Source of the DNA: an uncultured Propionibacteriaceae bacterium
Lineage (GTDB): Bacteria > Actinomycetota > Actinomycetes > Propionibacteriales > Propionibacteriaceae
Assembly (NCBI GenBank): GCA_945875065.1
Contig: CAMCJC010000142.1
Span: forward strand, 1 to 6,792
Direction of reading: 5' to 3'
Length of the DNA stretch: 6,792 bases
In this document: positions 1 to 6,410 of the stretch, in pieces
How positions within the stretch are numbered: the stretch's first letter is position 1
Layout: each line of letters starts with the position of its first letter
Translations under genes and position numbers: made by a program
The notes under the pieces: generated by a model
Databases searched by the model: none
What the model saw: the letters and a program-made list of their open reading frames with translations, nothing else
Told to the model about the DNA's origin: nothing

Positions 1-1294
1 TGGGGAGGGTGGTGGCGAGGTGTGTTCAGTGCGGGTTTTGTAGCGTGTGTCCTATCGGGTTTGGCTGGTTGCTGTTGGGGTCCAGTGATCTTACGGTCAG
101 GTAGAGTGTCTTCAACGTGGCCTGCTCGTTCGGGGGAGCGCCCCATGGGCTTTCATTGTCCTAGGGGGCCTGGTGTTGGGGGACTCGATTCGGGTTCGTG
201 GAGCACAGGACCTTTGCGGTTCTCGGGTGTTGTAGTTCAGGAAGGGCACGAACTTGGTCCAGGTGCCCGGCCAGAGCCTGGTCATGGCCGGGTAGGGCTC
301 GGCTCTGCTTCTGGTCGAACTCCTCAAGTGCCCGCTCCGCATCAGCTGGGGTGGGGGCCTCGTGGACGGGTCTGAGGTTGACGGCGATCTAGGGGCTAGT
401 GCTTCTTCGGTGCGTAGCGGAAATTGTTGCGCAGCAGGTGGATCAGACATATCTGGACCCTTGAGGCCGTCACAGACCATGAAGAACACCCCCCCCTTTG
501 AGGCCGTGGTTCTTCAGTTCGGTCAAGACCGCGTACCAGAACTTTGCGGATTCGCCGTCACCGTTGCCGGGCCAGATCCCCTAGGGTGTCCTTGTGACCT
601 TCGAGGTTGACACTGATCGCGGTGTAGTAGGGCTGGTTGCCGGGCCTGCCTATGGCTTGACCTTTGATCACGATCGCGTGTGGTGAAGGTGGCCGCGTAG
701 ATCGGCTCCAACGGCCGGGCCATCCAGGTGGTCGTCTCGTCGATGACGGGTGATTCGGCTGATTCTGTCCTTCAAGACCGACGTGCCATAGGACCTCGCC
801 TGGAGTGGGCGGTGCTCTCGCTGGTCGTCAGCCCTTTCGTGAACAAGCTCAACACCATGGCATCCATGTCCGACAAGCGGCGTTGGTGCTTCTTGACCAG
901 CTGCGGCTCGAACGTGCCGTTACGATCCCTCGGCACGTCGATCTGGATGGCGCCGACGTTGTCGGTGACAACCGTCTTCGACCGGGTGCCGTTGCGGGAA
1001 TTGCCCGTCCCGCGACCCACAGGGTTGTGCTTGTCATAGCCTAGGTGCTCGTTGACTTCCTCGCCCAAAGGCGGCCTCGACAACCTGCGCGGTCAATGCC
1101 TTCAGCAGACCGTCGCGGGCCGGTCAGGGCGATACCAGCATCCCTTGGCCTAGCACACCATCTGCCCGATCACCTCACGCTAGGCCGCCTCCAACTCACC
1201 CGACCCATCCAGGTAGTAGCGATGTCGAGGTCACAGCCACCAGCCTGACCGACCCCACGGCCGACGAGCTGCTGGTTGTTGCCTCGGTCACCAT
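1..1294 (-). pseudogene. IS256 (Mutator) family transposase, multiply frameshifted remnant
   Basis: Read on the minus strand, successive pieces of an IS256-type DDE transposase appear in the right order but in changing frames. A likely start ATG at 1294 follows a good AGGAGG. Then come EVNEHLGYDKHNPVGRG and NSRNGTRSKTV (about 1070-960), RLSDMDAMVLSLFTKGLTT (to about 815), DRISRIT, ARPLEPIYAATF (about 720-685), QPYYTAISVNLEGHKDTLG, GDGESAKFWYAVLTELKN, FFMVCDGLKG (about 490-460), ICLIHLLRNNFRYAPKK (about 450-400), RLWPGTWTKFVPFLNYN (about 280-230), RIESPN (about 190) and TLKTLYLTVRSLDPN near the window start. At least six frame changes are needed, plus a short deletion after CDGLKG. The second catalytic Asp (CDG) and the Glu (IES) can still be read, but the first Asp (normally FIDA) is not. 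The gene is dead. The last few residues and the far IS end lie at or beyond position 1. Confidence 0.9.
489..496. other. 8-base C/G homopolymer at a transposase frame break
   Basis: Eight consecutive C on the plus strand (G8 in the transposase sense) lie exactly where the frame carrying AKFWYAVLTELKNHGLK ends and the frame carrying FFMVCDGLKG begins. A homopolymer slip during replication, or a sequencing error, would explain this break in the decayed IS256 gene. Confidence 0.75.
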
Positions 1295-1340
1295 GACTCC
1301 TCCTGCCCCGCAGAGCGATGGAACCACTTACACCGTTTCT

Positions 1341-1366
1341 CTGACAGACCCTTGGTTGACAGTTTT
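1341..1366. repeat. Candidate IS terminal repeat and IS3/IS256 junction
   Basis: The plus strand reads CTGACAGACCCTTGG followed by TTGACAGTTTT. The TTGACAGT part fits the inner section of many IS3 terminal repeats. The CTGACAGACCC part could be either the outer IS3 repeat (ending in TGA) or the tip of the neighbouring IS256 element. Without an intact partner end the exact border cannot be fixed. Confidence 0.35.
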
Positions 1367-1373
1367 CTGGGGG

Positions 1374-2258
1374 TCGGACGGCTTGTGGGGTCGCCTGGTG
1401 GAGTGTTTCGAATTCTACAGGGGTGAGTTTGCCGAGGCGTTGTTGGCGTCGTCGGCGGTGGTAGGAGGTCTCGATTCACGTGATGATGGCGAGGCGGAGA
1501 GCGTGGCGGCTGGTCCAGGGGTGCCGGTTCAGGACGTTCTTTTGCAGGAGGGCGAAGCAGCTCTCCATGGCGGCGTTGTCGGGGCTTGAGGCGACGCGGC
1601 CCATAGATCCCTTCAGGCCGTGGACTTCTAGTTCGGCCTGAAAGGTGTGGGAGCGGAATTGGCTTGTCCGGTCGGAGTGGACGATGCATCCAGCGACGGG
1701 ACCGTGGCGTTGGACGGCCATCCGTAGGGCGTTGACCGCGATCCATTTACTCCTACGGGTATCGATCGAGTAGCCGACGATCCGGTGGGCCCACTGGTCT
1801 TTGACCGCGCACAGATACAGTTTGCCCGCTCCGGTCCGATGCTCGGTGATGTCCGTCAACCACAGCTGGTTCGGGCCCTCGGCACGGAAGTTGCGTTCGA
1901 CCAGGTCGTCGTGGACCGCCGGTCCTGGCTTGCGCCACTTGCCGTTGCGGACCGAATGGAAGGCGCGGATACCCTGGGCCTTGCAGAGTCGGTGAACCCG
2001 GTTCTGGCTAGCGGTGATGCCCGCATGGGTGACCTCGTCGGTGATCAACCGGTAGCCCAGCCCTGCATCGGCGGCATGCACGTCGATAGCGATGTTGGTC
2101 AGATGGGCATCATCCCAATCCCGCTGCGAGAGCGGGTTAGCCCGCCACTTGTAGTAGGCCTGCCGGGAGAACCCCAGCACGCGGCACGAGACCGTCACCG
2201 GCACCGCGATCGCCGCCCCTTTGGCCTGGGCCAGATCAGTGACCAAGGGGTACATCAT
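1374..2258 (-). pseudogene. IS3-family transposase orfB, premature stop
   Basis: This encodes the catalytic part of an IS3-type transposase (rve integrase core). From ATG at 2258 it is open for 260 codons to TGA at 1476-1478. Visible features are an N-terminal region with GFSRQAYYKW (about residues 29-38), then the DDE triad: D136 in WLTDITEH, D196 in IVHSDRTSQF and E232 in SPDNAAMES. The second Asp and the Glu are separated by 35 residues, as in the family. The usual SDRGSQF is SDRTSQF here, and ESFF is ESCF. After LAIIT the family normally continues with a Trp codon; here TGA stands in its place. The same frame then continues with recognisable orfB sequence (YHRRRRQQRLGKLTPVEFE) to about 1400, so the stop is a nonsense mutation. 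A CGA at 1374-1376 may be the mutated original stop (inference). Truncation of the final basic segment probably abolishes activity. Confidence 0.88.
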
Positions 2259-2460
2259 TTTGGGTTGACGTCCCGAGCCAGATACGCGGCAGCGCGGCGC
2301 AGAACCTCGTTCTCTTGCTCCAACAAGCGGATCCGTTTCTTGGTCTCCTGCAGCTCGGTAGCCGACCGGCTGTCCCAGGCCGGGGCATCGATGGGGTGTA
2401 CGGGCTTGTTGGTGGGGCACGGGTCGGCAGGGAAGCGCGGTTTGCGTCGTGTCTGGCCGA
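2255..2460 (-). pseudogene. IS3-family orfA, C-terminal fragment
   Basis: This frame ends at TGA 2255-2257 and holds the typical orfA tail: a leucine-zipper-like coiled coil, KKRIRLLEQENEVLRRAAAY, just before the stop. That is the multimerisation segment that precedes the frameshift site in IS3 elements. Upstream of about 2377 the frame stays open but shows no helix-turn-helix motif. There is no ATG or GTG start in this frame between 2470 and the coiled coil. A full orfA is roughly 90-110 codons, so the DNA-binding half has been lost or replaced. The fragment is directly adjacent to the M20 peptidase start on the other strand. Confidence 0.75.
2258..2264 (-). promoter_or_regulatory. Programmed -1 frameshift heptamer (CCCAAAA) of IS3 orfA/orfB
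   Basis: In the orfA frame the sequence reads AAC CCA AAA TGA. The seven bases C CCA AAA fit the X XXY YYZ slippery rule exactly and are followed at once by the orfA stop. A one-base backward slip places the ribosome in the orfB frame (CCC AAA ATG ATG). The orfA stop also overlaps the orfB ATG (ATGA), so re-initiation is an alternative route to orfB. This is a known IS3 strategy for making the OrfAB fusion; the motif and frames are read directly, its use is inferred. Confidence 0.65.
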
Positions 2461-2472
2461 TAGGGTGGCCCC

Positions 2473-3795
2473 ATGACCAATCTCGCGTGGAACGTGGAGC
2501 GCGTGTTGCCCTCCGTCATCGCCGACCTGAACCAGCTCATCGCCATCCCGTCGATCTCTTCGATGCCGGAGCACGCCGGCGACCTCGCCGCCGCCAGCCA
2601 GACCATCGCGGGGTGGCTTCGCGACCTCGGGGCGGCTGAGGTGAAGCTGCTCGACGGCGGCGGCAAACCGGCGGTCTGGGCCGACTTCCCCGGGCCCATC
2701 GGATCGCCGACGGTGCTGCTTTACGCCCACTACGACGTTCAGCCGATCGGCGACGCGACCGCCTGGACCTCGCCCGCATTCGAGCCCGACGTCCGCGACG
2801 GCCGCCTGTACGCCCGCGGCTCGGCCGACGACAAGGGCGGTATCGCCGTCCACCTCGCCGCGCTGCGCGTGTTCGGCGGGCAGCCGCCGGTCCACGTCAA
2901 GGTCTTCATCGAGGGGGAGGAGGAGATCGGGTCGCCGTCGATGCCGACCCTCCTCGAGAAGTATGCCGCCGAGCTCGTCGCCGACGTGTTCGTCATCGCC
3001 GACTCGGTCAACTGGGAGGCGGGCAAGCCGTCGTTCACCACCACCTTGCGCGGCCTGGCCGACTGCGAGGTAACCGTTTCGACCCTCGAGCAGGGCCTGC
3101 ACTCCGGGCAGTTCGGCGGCGTCGTCCCCGATGCGTTGACCGCCTTGTGCCGACTCCTCGCGACTCTCCACGATGACGCCGGCAACGTCGCGATCCCGGG
3201 TCTGGTCTCCCAGCCGGGGCCGGACCTGGAGTACCCGGCCGACCGCCTCCAGGAGGAGACGGGCCTGCTGCCGGGTGTGCAGCAGATCGGTGACGGGTCG
3301 GTCGTCGAACGCATGTGGTTCAAGCCGGCCGCCTCCGTTTTGGCGATCGACGCGACCCCAGTCGCCGCGGCCTCCAACACCCTCGTCCCGTCCGCCCGCG
3401 CCAAGGTGAGCCTGCGGCTGGCCCCCGGACAGGACCCGGACGAGGCCGCCGCCGCCCTGGAGAAGCACCTCAAAGACAACGCCCCGTGGGGTGCGAAGAT
3501 CGAGGTCTCGGGCGGTCAGTCTGGGGCGCCGTCGACGATCAGCCTTGCCGACGAACGCGCTGCGGCCGCCCGCGCGGCCTTCAGGGAGGCGTTCGGAGTC
3601 GAACCGGTCGAGATGGGCTGCGGCGGCTCGATCCCGATCGTCGCCGAGTTCGCCGACCGAAACCCGGGGGCCTTGGTCCTGGTGACGGCGGTCACGGACC
3701 CGAACTCCCGGATGCACGGCATCGACGAGTCTCTCGACCTAGCAGACCTAGGCAAGGCGGCCTTGGCGGAAACCCTGCTGCTCAGCAAGCTGTGA
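2473..3795 (+). CDS. M20-family metallopeptidase (dipeptidase-like)
   Basis: A complete 440-residue zinc-dependent peptidase of the M20 (ArgE/DapE/carnosinase-type) family, probably a cytoplasmic dipeptidase; no signal peptide is visible. The di-metal site is complete: H86 and D88 in LLYAHYDVQP, D119 in GSADDKGG, catalytic base E150 and ligand E151 in EGEEEIGS, D177 in VIADS, and H415 in SRMHGIDES. H210 in GLHSGQFGG is the conserved lid-domain His that reaches the partner subunit's active site in dimeric M20 enzymes. The catalytic domain is split around a dimerisation domain at about residues 190-350. The start is supported by the usual N-terminus (LPSVIADLNQLIAIPSIS) and a weak AGGGTGG four bases upstream of the ATG. 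Exact substrate cannot be read from sequence. The IS3 remnant lies immediately upstream on the opposite strand, so the native promoter may have been displaced. Confidence 0.93.
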   Translation: MTNLAWNVERVLPSVIADLNQLIAIPSISSMPEHAGDLAAASQTIAGWLRDLGAAEVKLLDGGGKPAVWADFPGPIGSPTVLLYAHYDVQPIGDATAWTSPAFEPDVRDGRLYARGSADDKGGIAVHLAALRVFGGQPPVHVKVFIEGEEEIGSPSMPTLLEKYAAELVADVFVIADSVNWEAGKPSFTTTLRGLADCEVTVSTLEQGLHSGQFGGVVPDALTALCRLLATLHDDAGNVAIPGLVSQPGPDLEYPADRLQEETGLLPGVQQIGDGSVVERMWFKPAASVLAIDATPVAAASNTLVPSARAKVSLRLAPGQDPDEAAAALEKHLKDNAPWGAKIEVSGGQSGAPSTISLADERAAAARAAFREAFGVEPVEMGCGGSIPIVAEFADRNPGALVLVTAVTDPNSRMHGIDESLDLADLGKAALAETLLLSKL

Positions 3796-3865
3796 CGGGC
3801 TGGCGCTAGGCCCAATAGCCATGGAGTTCTTTACCCCGCCGCGTGAGCCCGTACTGGCCGGGACC

Positions 3866-4636
3866 ATGAAGAACAGCGACGCTGCTAGCCGACGCCGTCG
3901 CGTCAACGTCTATGTTGACGAGTCCGGGGACCGCAACAGCGGATCCAACAGGGATCGGACTTCTTTACCATCACCGCTGTGATGGTTGAGATGGAACACG
4001 ACCACCAATTGCGCATCGTCGTGGAGGGTGCGAAGGCTGTCTGGAGGCTGAAGGAGGGACGGCAACTCCACTGGGTGGAGCATCTGCGGGCTAGGCATGA
4101 AGATCGCAGGCGGACTTTGGCTGAGTTACTGGCCGCTGTTCCAAGTGTGTGCGTCGTTCACGTTGTTCTGGACAAGACCGCGTTGACGCCGAACAGCTAT
4201 CTGGCAAAGGAGCAGGCGGGGGCCTACAACTATGCGCTCCGGTATCTCCTGGAACGAGTTGCCTATGCAGCCGATCAATGGATTGGAGGTGCACGCATCG
4301 CCGACGTTTCCCTGGGACTGGTCGGTGGGGTGGACGACCGCGAGACCATGAGGTACCTGAATCACGTGGCGACGCACGAAAGGGGGGACTGTCCCGTGGG
4401 ATGCGCTCCGATGGCCGATGAAGTTTCGGGCGACCTCCGAACGAGCGGGACTACAAGCGGCCGATGTCTATTCCGGGATGCTGTGGGCGGCGCTGGTGCA
4501 CGGGGACCGGCGGTGGTTCGATCTGGTTCACCACCAGATCTATCGCAGCGAAGCAGGCCAGACCCGAGGCTTTGGCATCAAGGTAATACCAAGGTCCGTC
4601 GAGGACGCGCTAGTGCATCTGTGTGAACAAAGATGA
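3866..4636 (+). pseudogene. DUF3800 family gene, two compensating frameshifts
   Basis: Starting at ATG 3866, frame one gives VNVYVDESGD (residues 13-22), the acidic N-terminal signature of DUF3800, but stops at 3980-3982. The family sequence resumes one frame back at about 3952 (GSDFFTITAVMVEMEHDHQ) and continues through LHWVEHLRARHEDRR and GAYNYALRYLLERVAY to HVATHERG. At a G6 run (4382-4387) it returns to the original frame, giving PWDALRWPMKFRATSE, LQAADVYSG (Q197, D200 in corrected numbering) and a natural stop at 4634-4636. The corrected product is about 256 residues, normal for the family. DUF3800 proteins have uncharacterised function; conserved acidic residues at both ends suggest a nuclease-like fold, which is inference. 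The gene is 70 bases after the M20 gene. Either it is a recent pseudogene with a one-base loss near 3935-3957 and a one-base gain at G6, or these are sequencing errors. Confidence 0.8.
4382..4387 (+). other. G6 homopolymer at the second DUF3800 frame change
   Basis: GAAA followed by six G and ACT lies at the point where the DUF3800 reading must move forward by one base. Five G would keep HVATHERG and VPWDALRWP in one frame. Such a tract is prone to replication slippage and to base-calling error. Confidence 0.6.
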
Positions 4637-4647
4637 CCCTCCCCTGG

Positions 4648-4659
4648 GCCCCGGCGGGC
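4648..4659 (+). terminator. Possible short terminator hairpin after DUF3800 gene
   Basis: GCCC-CGGC-GGGC lies 12 bases after the DUF3800 stop and is followed by TTCCCTT. The stem is only four GC pairs and there is no proper T run, though actinobacterial terminators often lack one. Confidence 0.25.
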
Positions 4660-4682
4660 TTCCCTTACGGGTGAACACCTTG

Positions 4683-4697
4683 TTGGCGGTTCCGGCC
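4683..4697 (+). repeat. Direct repeat copy 1 upstream of purF
   Basis: TTGGCGGTTCCGGCC matches the copy at 4829-4843 (TTGGTGGTTCCGGCC) at 14 of 15 positions. Function is unknown; it could be a binding site pair or the trace of a small duplication. Confidence 0.5.
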
Positions 4698-4802
4698 TGA
4701 TCACCGGCGACCCAGGAAGAGGATCATCTACTGTGAGTGTACATCCGTACGGCGGACGGGACTAGCCCTCTAGCCTGAGTCCTGGAGGTTAGGGGCCCAA
4801 AG

Positions 4803-4830
4803 CTGTCACATCTTTGATTGAACATCTATT
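4803..4830 (+). promoter_or_regulatory. Candidate purF promoter
   Basis: This is the only clearly AT-richer stretch before purF. CTGTCA (4803-4808) and TCTATT (4825-4830) are 16 bases apart and weakly resemble -35 and -10 boxes. It would give a leader of about 90 bases that contains the inverted repeat. The match is poor and rests on position as much as on sequence. Confidence 0.25.
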
Positions 4831-4843
4831 GGTGGTTCCGGCC
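4829..4843 (+). repeat. Direct repeat copy 2 upstream of purF
   Basis: TTGGTGGTTCCGGCC is the second copy of the 15-base repeat. It overlaps the left arm of the inverted repeat upstream of purF, whereas copy 1 is not followed by such a structure. Confidence 0.5.
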
Positions 4844-4868
4844 AGGGCCCTGGTGGATCCTGCGGAAC
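4835..4868 (+). promoter_or_regulatory. Nested inverted repeat in the purF leader
   Basis: GTTCCG (4835-4840) pairs with CGGAAC (4863-4868). The interval contains a perfect 12-base palindrome CCAGGGCCCTGG (4842-4853) and GGATCC. It lies 60 bases before the purF start, so it could be an operator or an RNA hairpin controlling the purine operon. I do not recognise it as a known regulator site or riboswitch; no purine-riboswitch core was seen. Confidence 0.4.
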
Positions 4869-4928
4869 GTCCTGACCCCGGGCGTCTGAGCTCCTACGTG
4901 GGTGCCGCTTTGGCGATAGGCTGGCCGG

Positions 4929-6410
4929 GTGCTTCGAGCTGATGGCCGTTTGAGTCATGACCTGGATCCGGTCGACCGTGGTCCTAAGGATGCGTGTGGG
5001 GTCTTTGGGGTGTTTGCGCCTGAGGAGGATGTGGCGCAGTTGACGTACTACGGGTTGTTCGCGTTGCAGCATCGGGGGCAGGAGTCGGCTGGGATCGCGG
5101 TGTCGACTGGGTCGCGGATCACGGTGTTCAAGGACATGGGCTTGGTCTCGCAGGTGTTCGACGAGGCGACCTTGAGCTCGTTGAAGGGACGATTGAGCAT
5201 TGGGCACACGCGGTATTCGACGACGGGGGCGTCGGTTTGGCACAACGCGCAGCCGACGTTTCGGGCGACACGCTGTGGCGGGTTGGCATTGGCTCACAAC
5301 GGGAACCTGACTAACACGCACGAATTGGAGGCGTGGCTGCACGAGTTGGACCCGGAGCTGCGGGTGCCCGAGAAGAAGACGATGGACTCGACCAACGACA
5401 CGTCGTTGGTGACGGCGTTGATGGCGTCGTTTGGGGATGAGCCGATGGAGCAGGTAGCGATGCGGGTGCTGCCGCGGCTCAAGGGGGCGTTTTGTTTGAC
5501 GTTCATGACCTCCTCGACGCTGTTCGCGGCCCGAGACTCGCAGGGGGTGCGGCCGTTGGTGCTGGGGCGCCTCGCATCGGGCTGGGTCGTGGCCTCGGAA
5601 ACAGCGGCGCTGGACATCGTGGGTGCCAGCTTCATCCGGGAGGTGGAGCCGGGGGAGTTCATCGCGATCGACGAGGCGGGGCTGCGCAGCCACCGGTTCG
5701 CGGAGGCGAAGCCGAAGGGGTGCCTGTTCGAGTACGTTTACCTGGCCAGGCCGGATACGACCATCGCGGGTAGGTCGGTGCATACGACGCGCGTTGAGAT
5801 TGGCCGGATCCTGGCGCGTGAGCATCCGGTGGCAGCGGATCTGGTGATCCCCACGCCGGATTCGGGGACGCCGTCGGCGGTGGGTTATGCGGAGGCGTCG
5901 GGGATTCCGTTCGGGCTCGGCCTGGTCAAGAACGCGTATGTGGGGCGGACGTTCATTCAGCCGAGTCAGACGATCCGGCAGCTGGGCATCCGGTTGAAGC
6001 TGAATCCGCTGAAAGAGGTGATCGCCGGCAAGCGCCTAGTGGTGGTCGACGACTCCATCGTCCGCGGCAACACCCAGCGGGCACTCGTGCGGATGCTCCG
6101 CGAAGCCGGCGCCACCGAGGTTCACGTGCGCATCAGCTCGCCGCCGGTGGAATGGCCGTGCTTCTACGGCATCGACTTCGCGACCCGCGCCGAGTTGATC
6201 GCGCCGGGCCTTGATGTCGCCGCGATCTGTCGCTCCCTCGGCGCGGACTCGCTCGGTTACATTTCCCTCGACGCTCTGACCGAGGCCACGCACCGAAGTG
6301 CGGACACGCTGTGCCGCGCCTGCTTCGACGGCCGCTACCCGATCGACGTGCCCCGCGGCCAGGAGCAGCTGCTCCGCGAGGCCGCAGCCAACTCCAAGGA
6401 GAATAAATGA
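4929..6410 (+). CDS. purF: Amidophosphoribosyltransferase (glutamine PRPP amidotransferase)
   Basis: PurF makes 5-phosphoribosylamine from PRPP and glutamine, the first committed step of de novo purine synthesis, in the cytoplasm. The 493-residue protein is complete. A 22-residue propeptide precedes the nucleophile C23 (DACGVFG), as in class II glutamine amidotransferases matured by self-cleavage. Glutaminase motifs HRGQES (48-53), GHTRYST (92-98) and AHNGNL (122-127) follow. The phosphoribosyltransferase domain has the PRPP loop VVVDDSIVRGNT (371-382). C265, C411, C462 and C465 match the four cysteines that hold the 4Fe-4S cluster in Bacillus-type PurF. The GTG start at 4929 is chosen because LRADGRLSHDLDP fits the usual actinobacterial N-terminus; its ribosome site is weak. 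The stop overlaps the purM start by ATGA. Codon use changes abruptly near 6020: TTG and G-ending codons before, CTC and C-ending codons after. Confidence 0.97.
   Translation: MLRADGRLSHDLDPVDRGPKDACGVFGVFAPEEDVAQLTYYGLFALQHRGQESAGIAVSTGSRITVFKDMGLVSQVFDEATLSSLKGRLSIGHTRYSTTGASVWHNAQPTFRATRCGGLALAHNGNLTNTHELEAWLHELDPELRVPEKKTMDSTNDTSLVTALMASFGDEPMEQVAMRVLPRLKGAFCLTFMTSSTLFAARDSQGVRPLVLGRLASGWVVASETAALDIVGASFIREVEPGEFIAIDEAGLRSHRFAEAKPKGCLFEYVYLARPDTTIAGRSVHTTRVEIGRILAREHPVAADLVIPTPDSGTPSAVGYAEASGIPFGLGLVKNAYVGRTFIQPSQTIRQLGIRLKLNPLKEVIAGKRLVVVDDSIVRGNTQRALVRMLREAGATEVHVRISSPPVEWPCFYGIDFATRAELIAPGLDVAAICRSLGADSLGYISLDALTEATHRSADTLCRACFDGRYPIDVPRGQEQLLREAAANSKENK
6396..6401 (+). promoter_or_regulatory. 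Ribosome binding site of purM
   Basis: AAGGAG inside the last purF codons lies five bases before the purM ATG at 6407. Together with the ATGA overlap it fixes the purM start and points to translational coupling with purF. Confidence 0.8.

Larger units (their letters stand above)
1..1352 (-). mobile_element. IS256-family insertion sequence remnant
   Basis: This is the element that carried the broken transposase. Its 5' side is probably the minus-strand stretch from about 1352 to 1295 (AGGGTCTGTCAGAGAAAC, then GGTGTAAGTGG), because the transposase start is only some 50 bases further in, as is usual for this compact family. That boundary is inferred from family layout and not proven. The other end is outside the window. 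No target-site duplication can be checked. Confidence 0.6.
1342..2470 (-). mobile_element. IS3-family insertion sequence remnant, outer end missing
   Basis: The remnant has orfA and orfB organisation with a -1 frameshift site between them, typical of IS3 elements. The orfB-distal end contains TGTCAACCA on the minus strand (about 1353-1361), resembling IS3 terminal repeats. I could not find a matching inverted copy between 2380 and 2480, and the N-terminal helix-turn-helix half of orfA is absent. The promoter-proximal IS end therefore appears deleted, with the break just upstream of the M20 peptidase gene. Both IS remnants point the same way and abut near 1341-1366. Confidence 0.7.
4637..4928. 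other. Intergenic region between DUF3800 gene and purF
   Basis: These 292 bases carry no convincing gene. The region holds a short GC hairpin just after the DUF3800 stop, a 15-base direct repeat (14 of 15 identical) in two copies 146 bases apart, an 8-base palindrome CCGTACGG at 4745-4752, an AT-richer patch at 4804-4830 that could hold a promoter, and a nested inverted repeat at 4835-4868. No tRNA fold was seen. Confidence 0.6.

Noticed and set aside
1..2470. Composite transposon carrying the M20 and DUF3800 genes
   Set aside because: Both IS remnants are on the same side and no IS copy is seen on the right before purF.
1785..2639. 284-codon open frame on the plus strand across the IS3 remnant
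   Set aside because: It is antisense to recognisable orfB sequence and runs into the M20 gene in the wrong frame.
2236..3717. 493-codon open frame on the minus strand over the M20 gene
   Set aside because: It is opposite a gene with a complete active site and clear codon bias; the product is Arg/Gly-rich without recognisable motifs, as expected of an antisense shadow in GC-rich DNA.
3979..4626. DUF3800 region as two separate small genes
   Set aside because: Each frame alone lacks one end of the family's conserved sequence; joined they give one normal-length protein, so a frameshifted single gene is the better reading.
4637..4928. tRNA, small RNA or purine riboswitch before purF
   Set aside because: No cloverleaf or purine-aptamer core could be recognised; only short GC-rich inverted repeats are present.
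4806..5825. 339-codon open frame on the minus strand over purF
   Set aside because: It lies antisense to the conserved glutaminase domain of purF, has an Arg/Pro-rich composition and no family resemblance.
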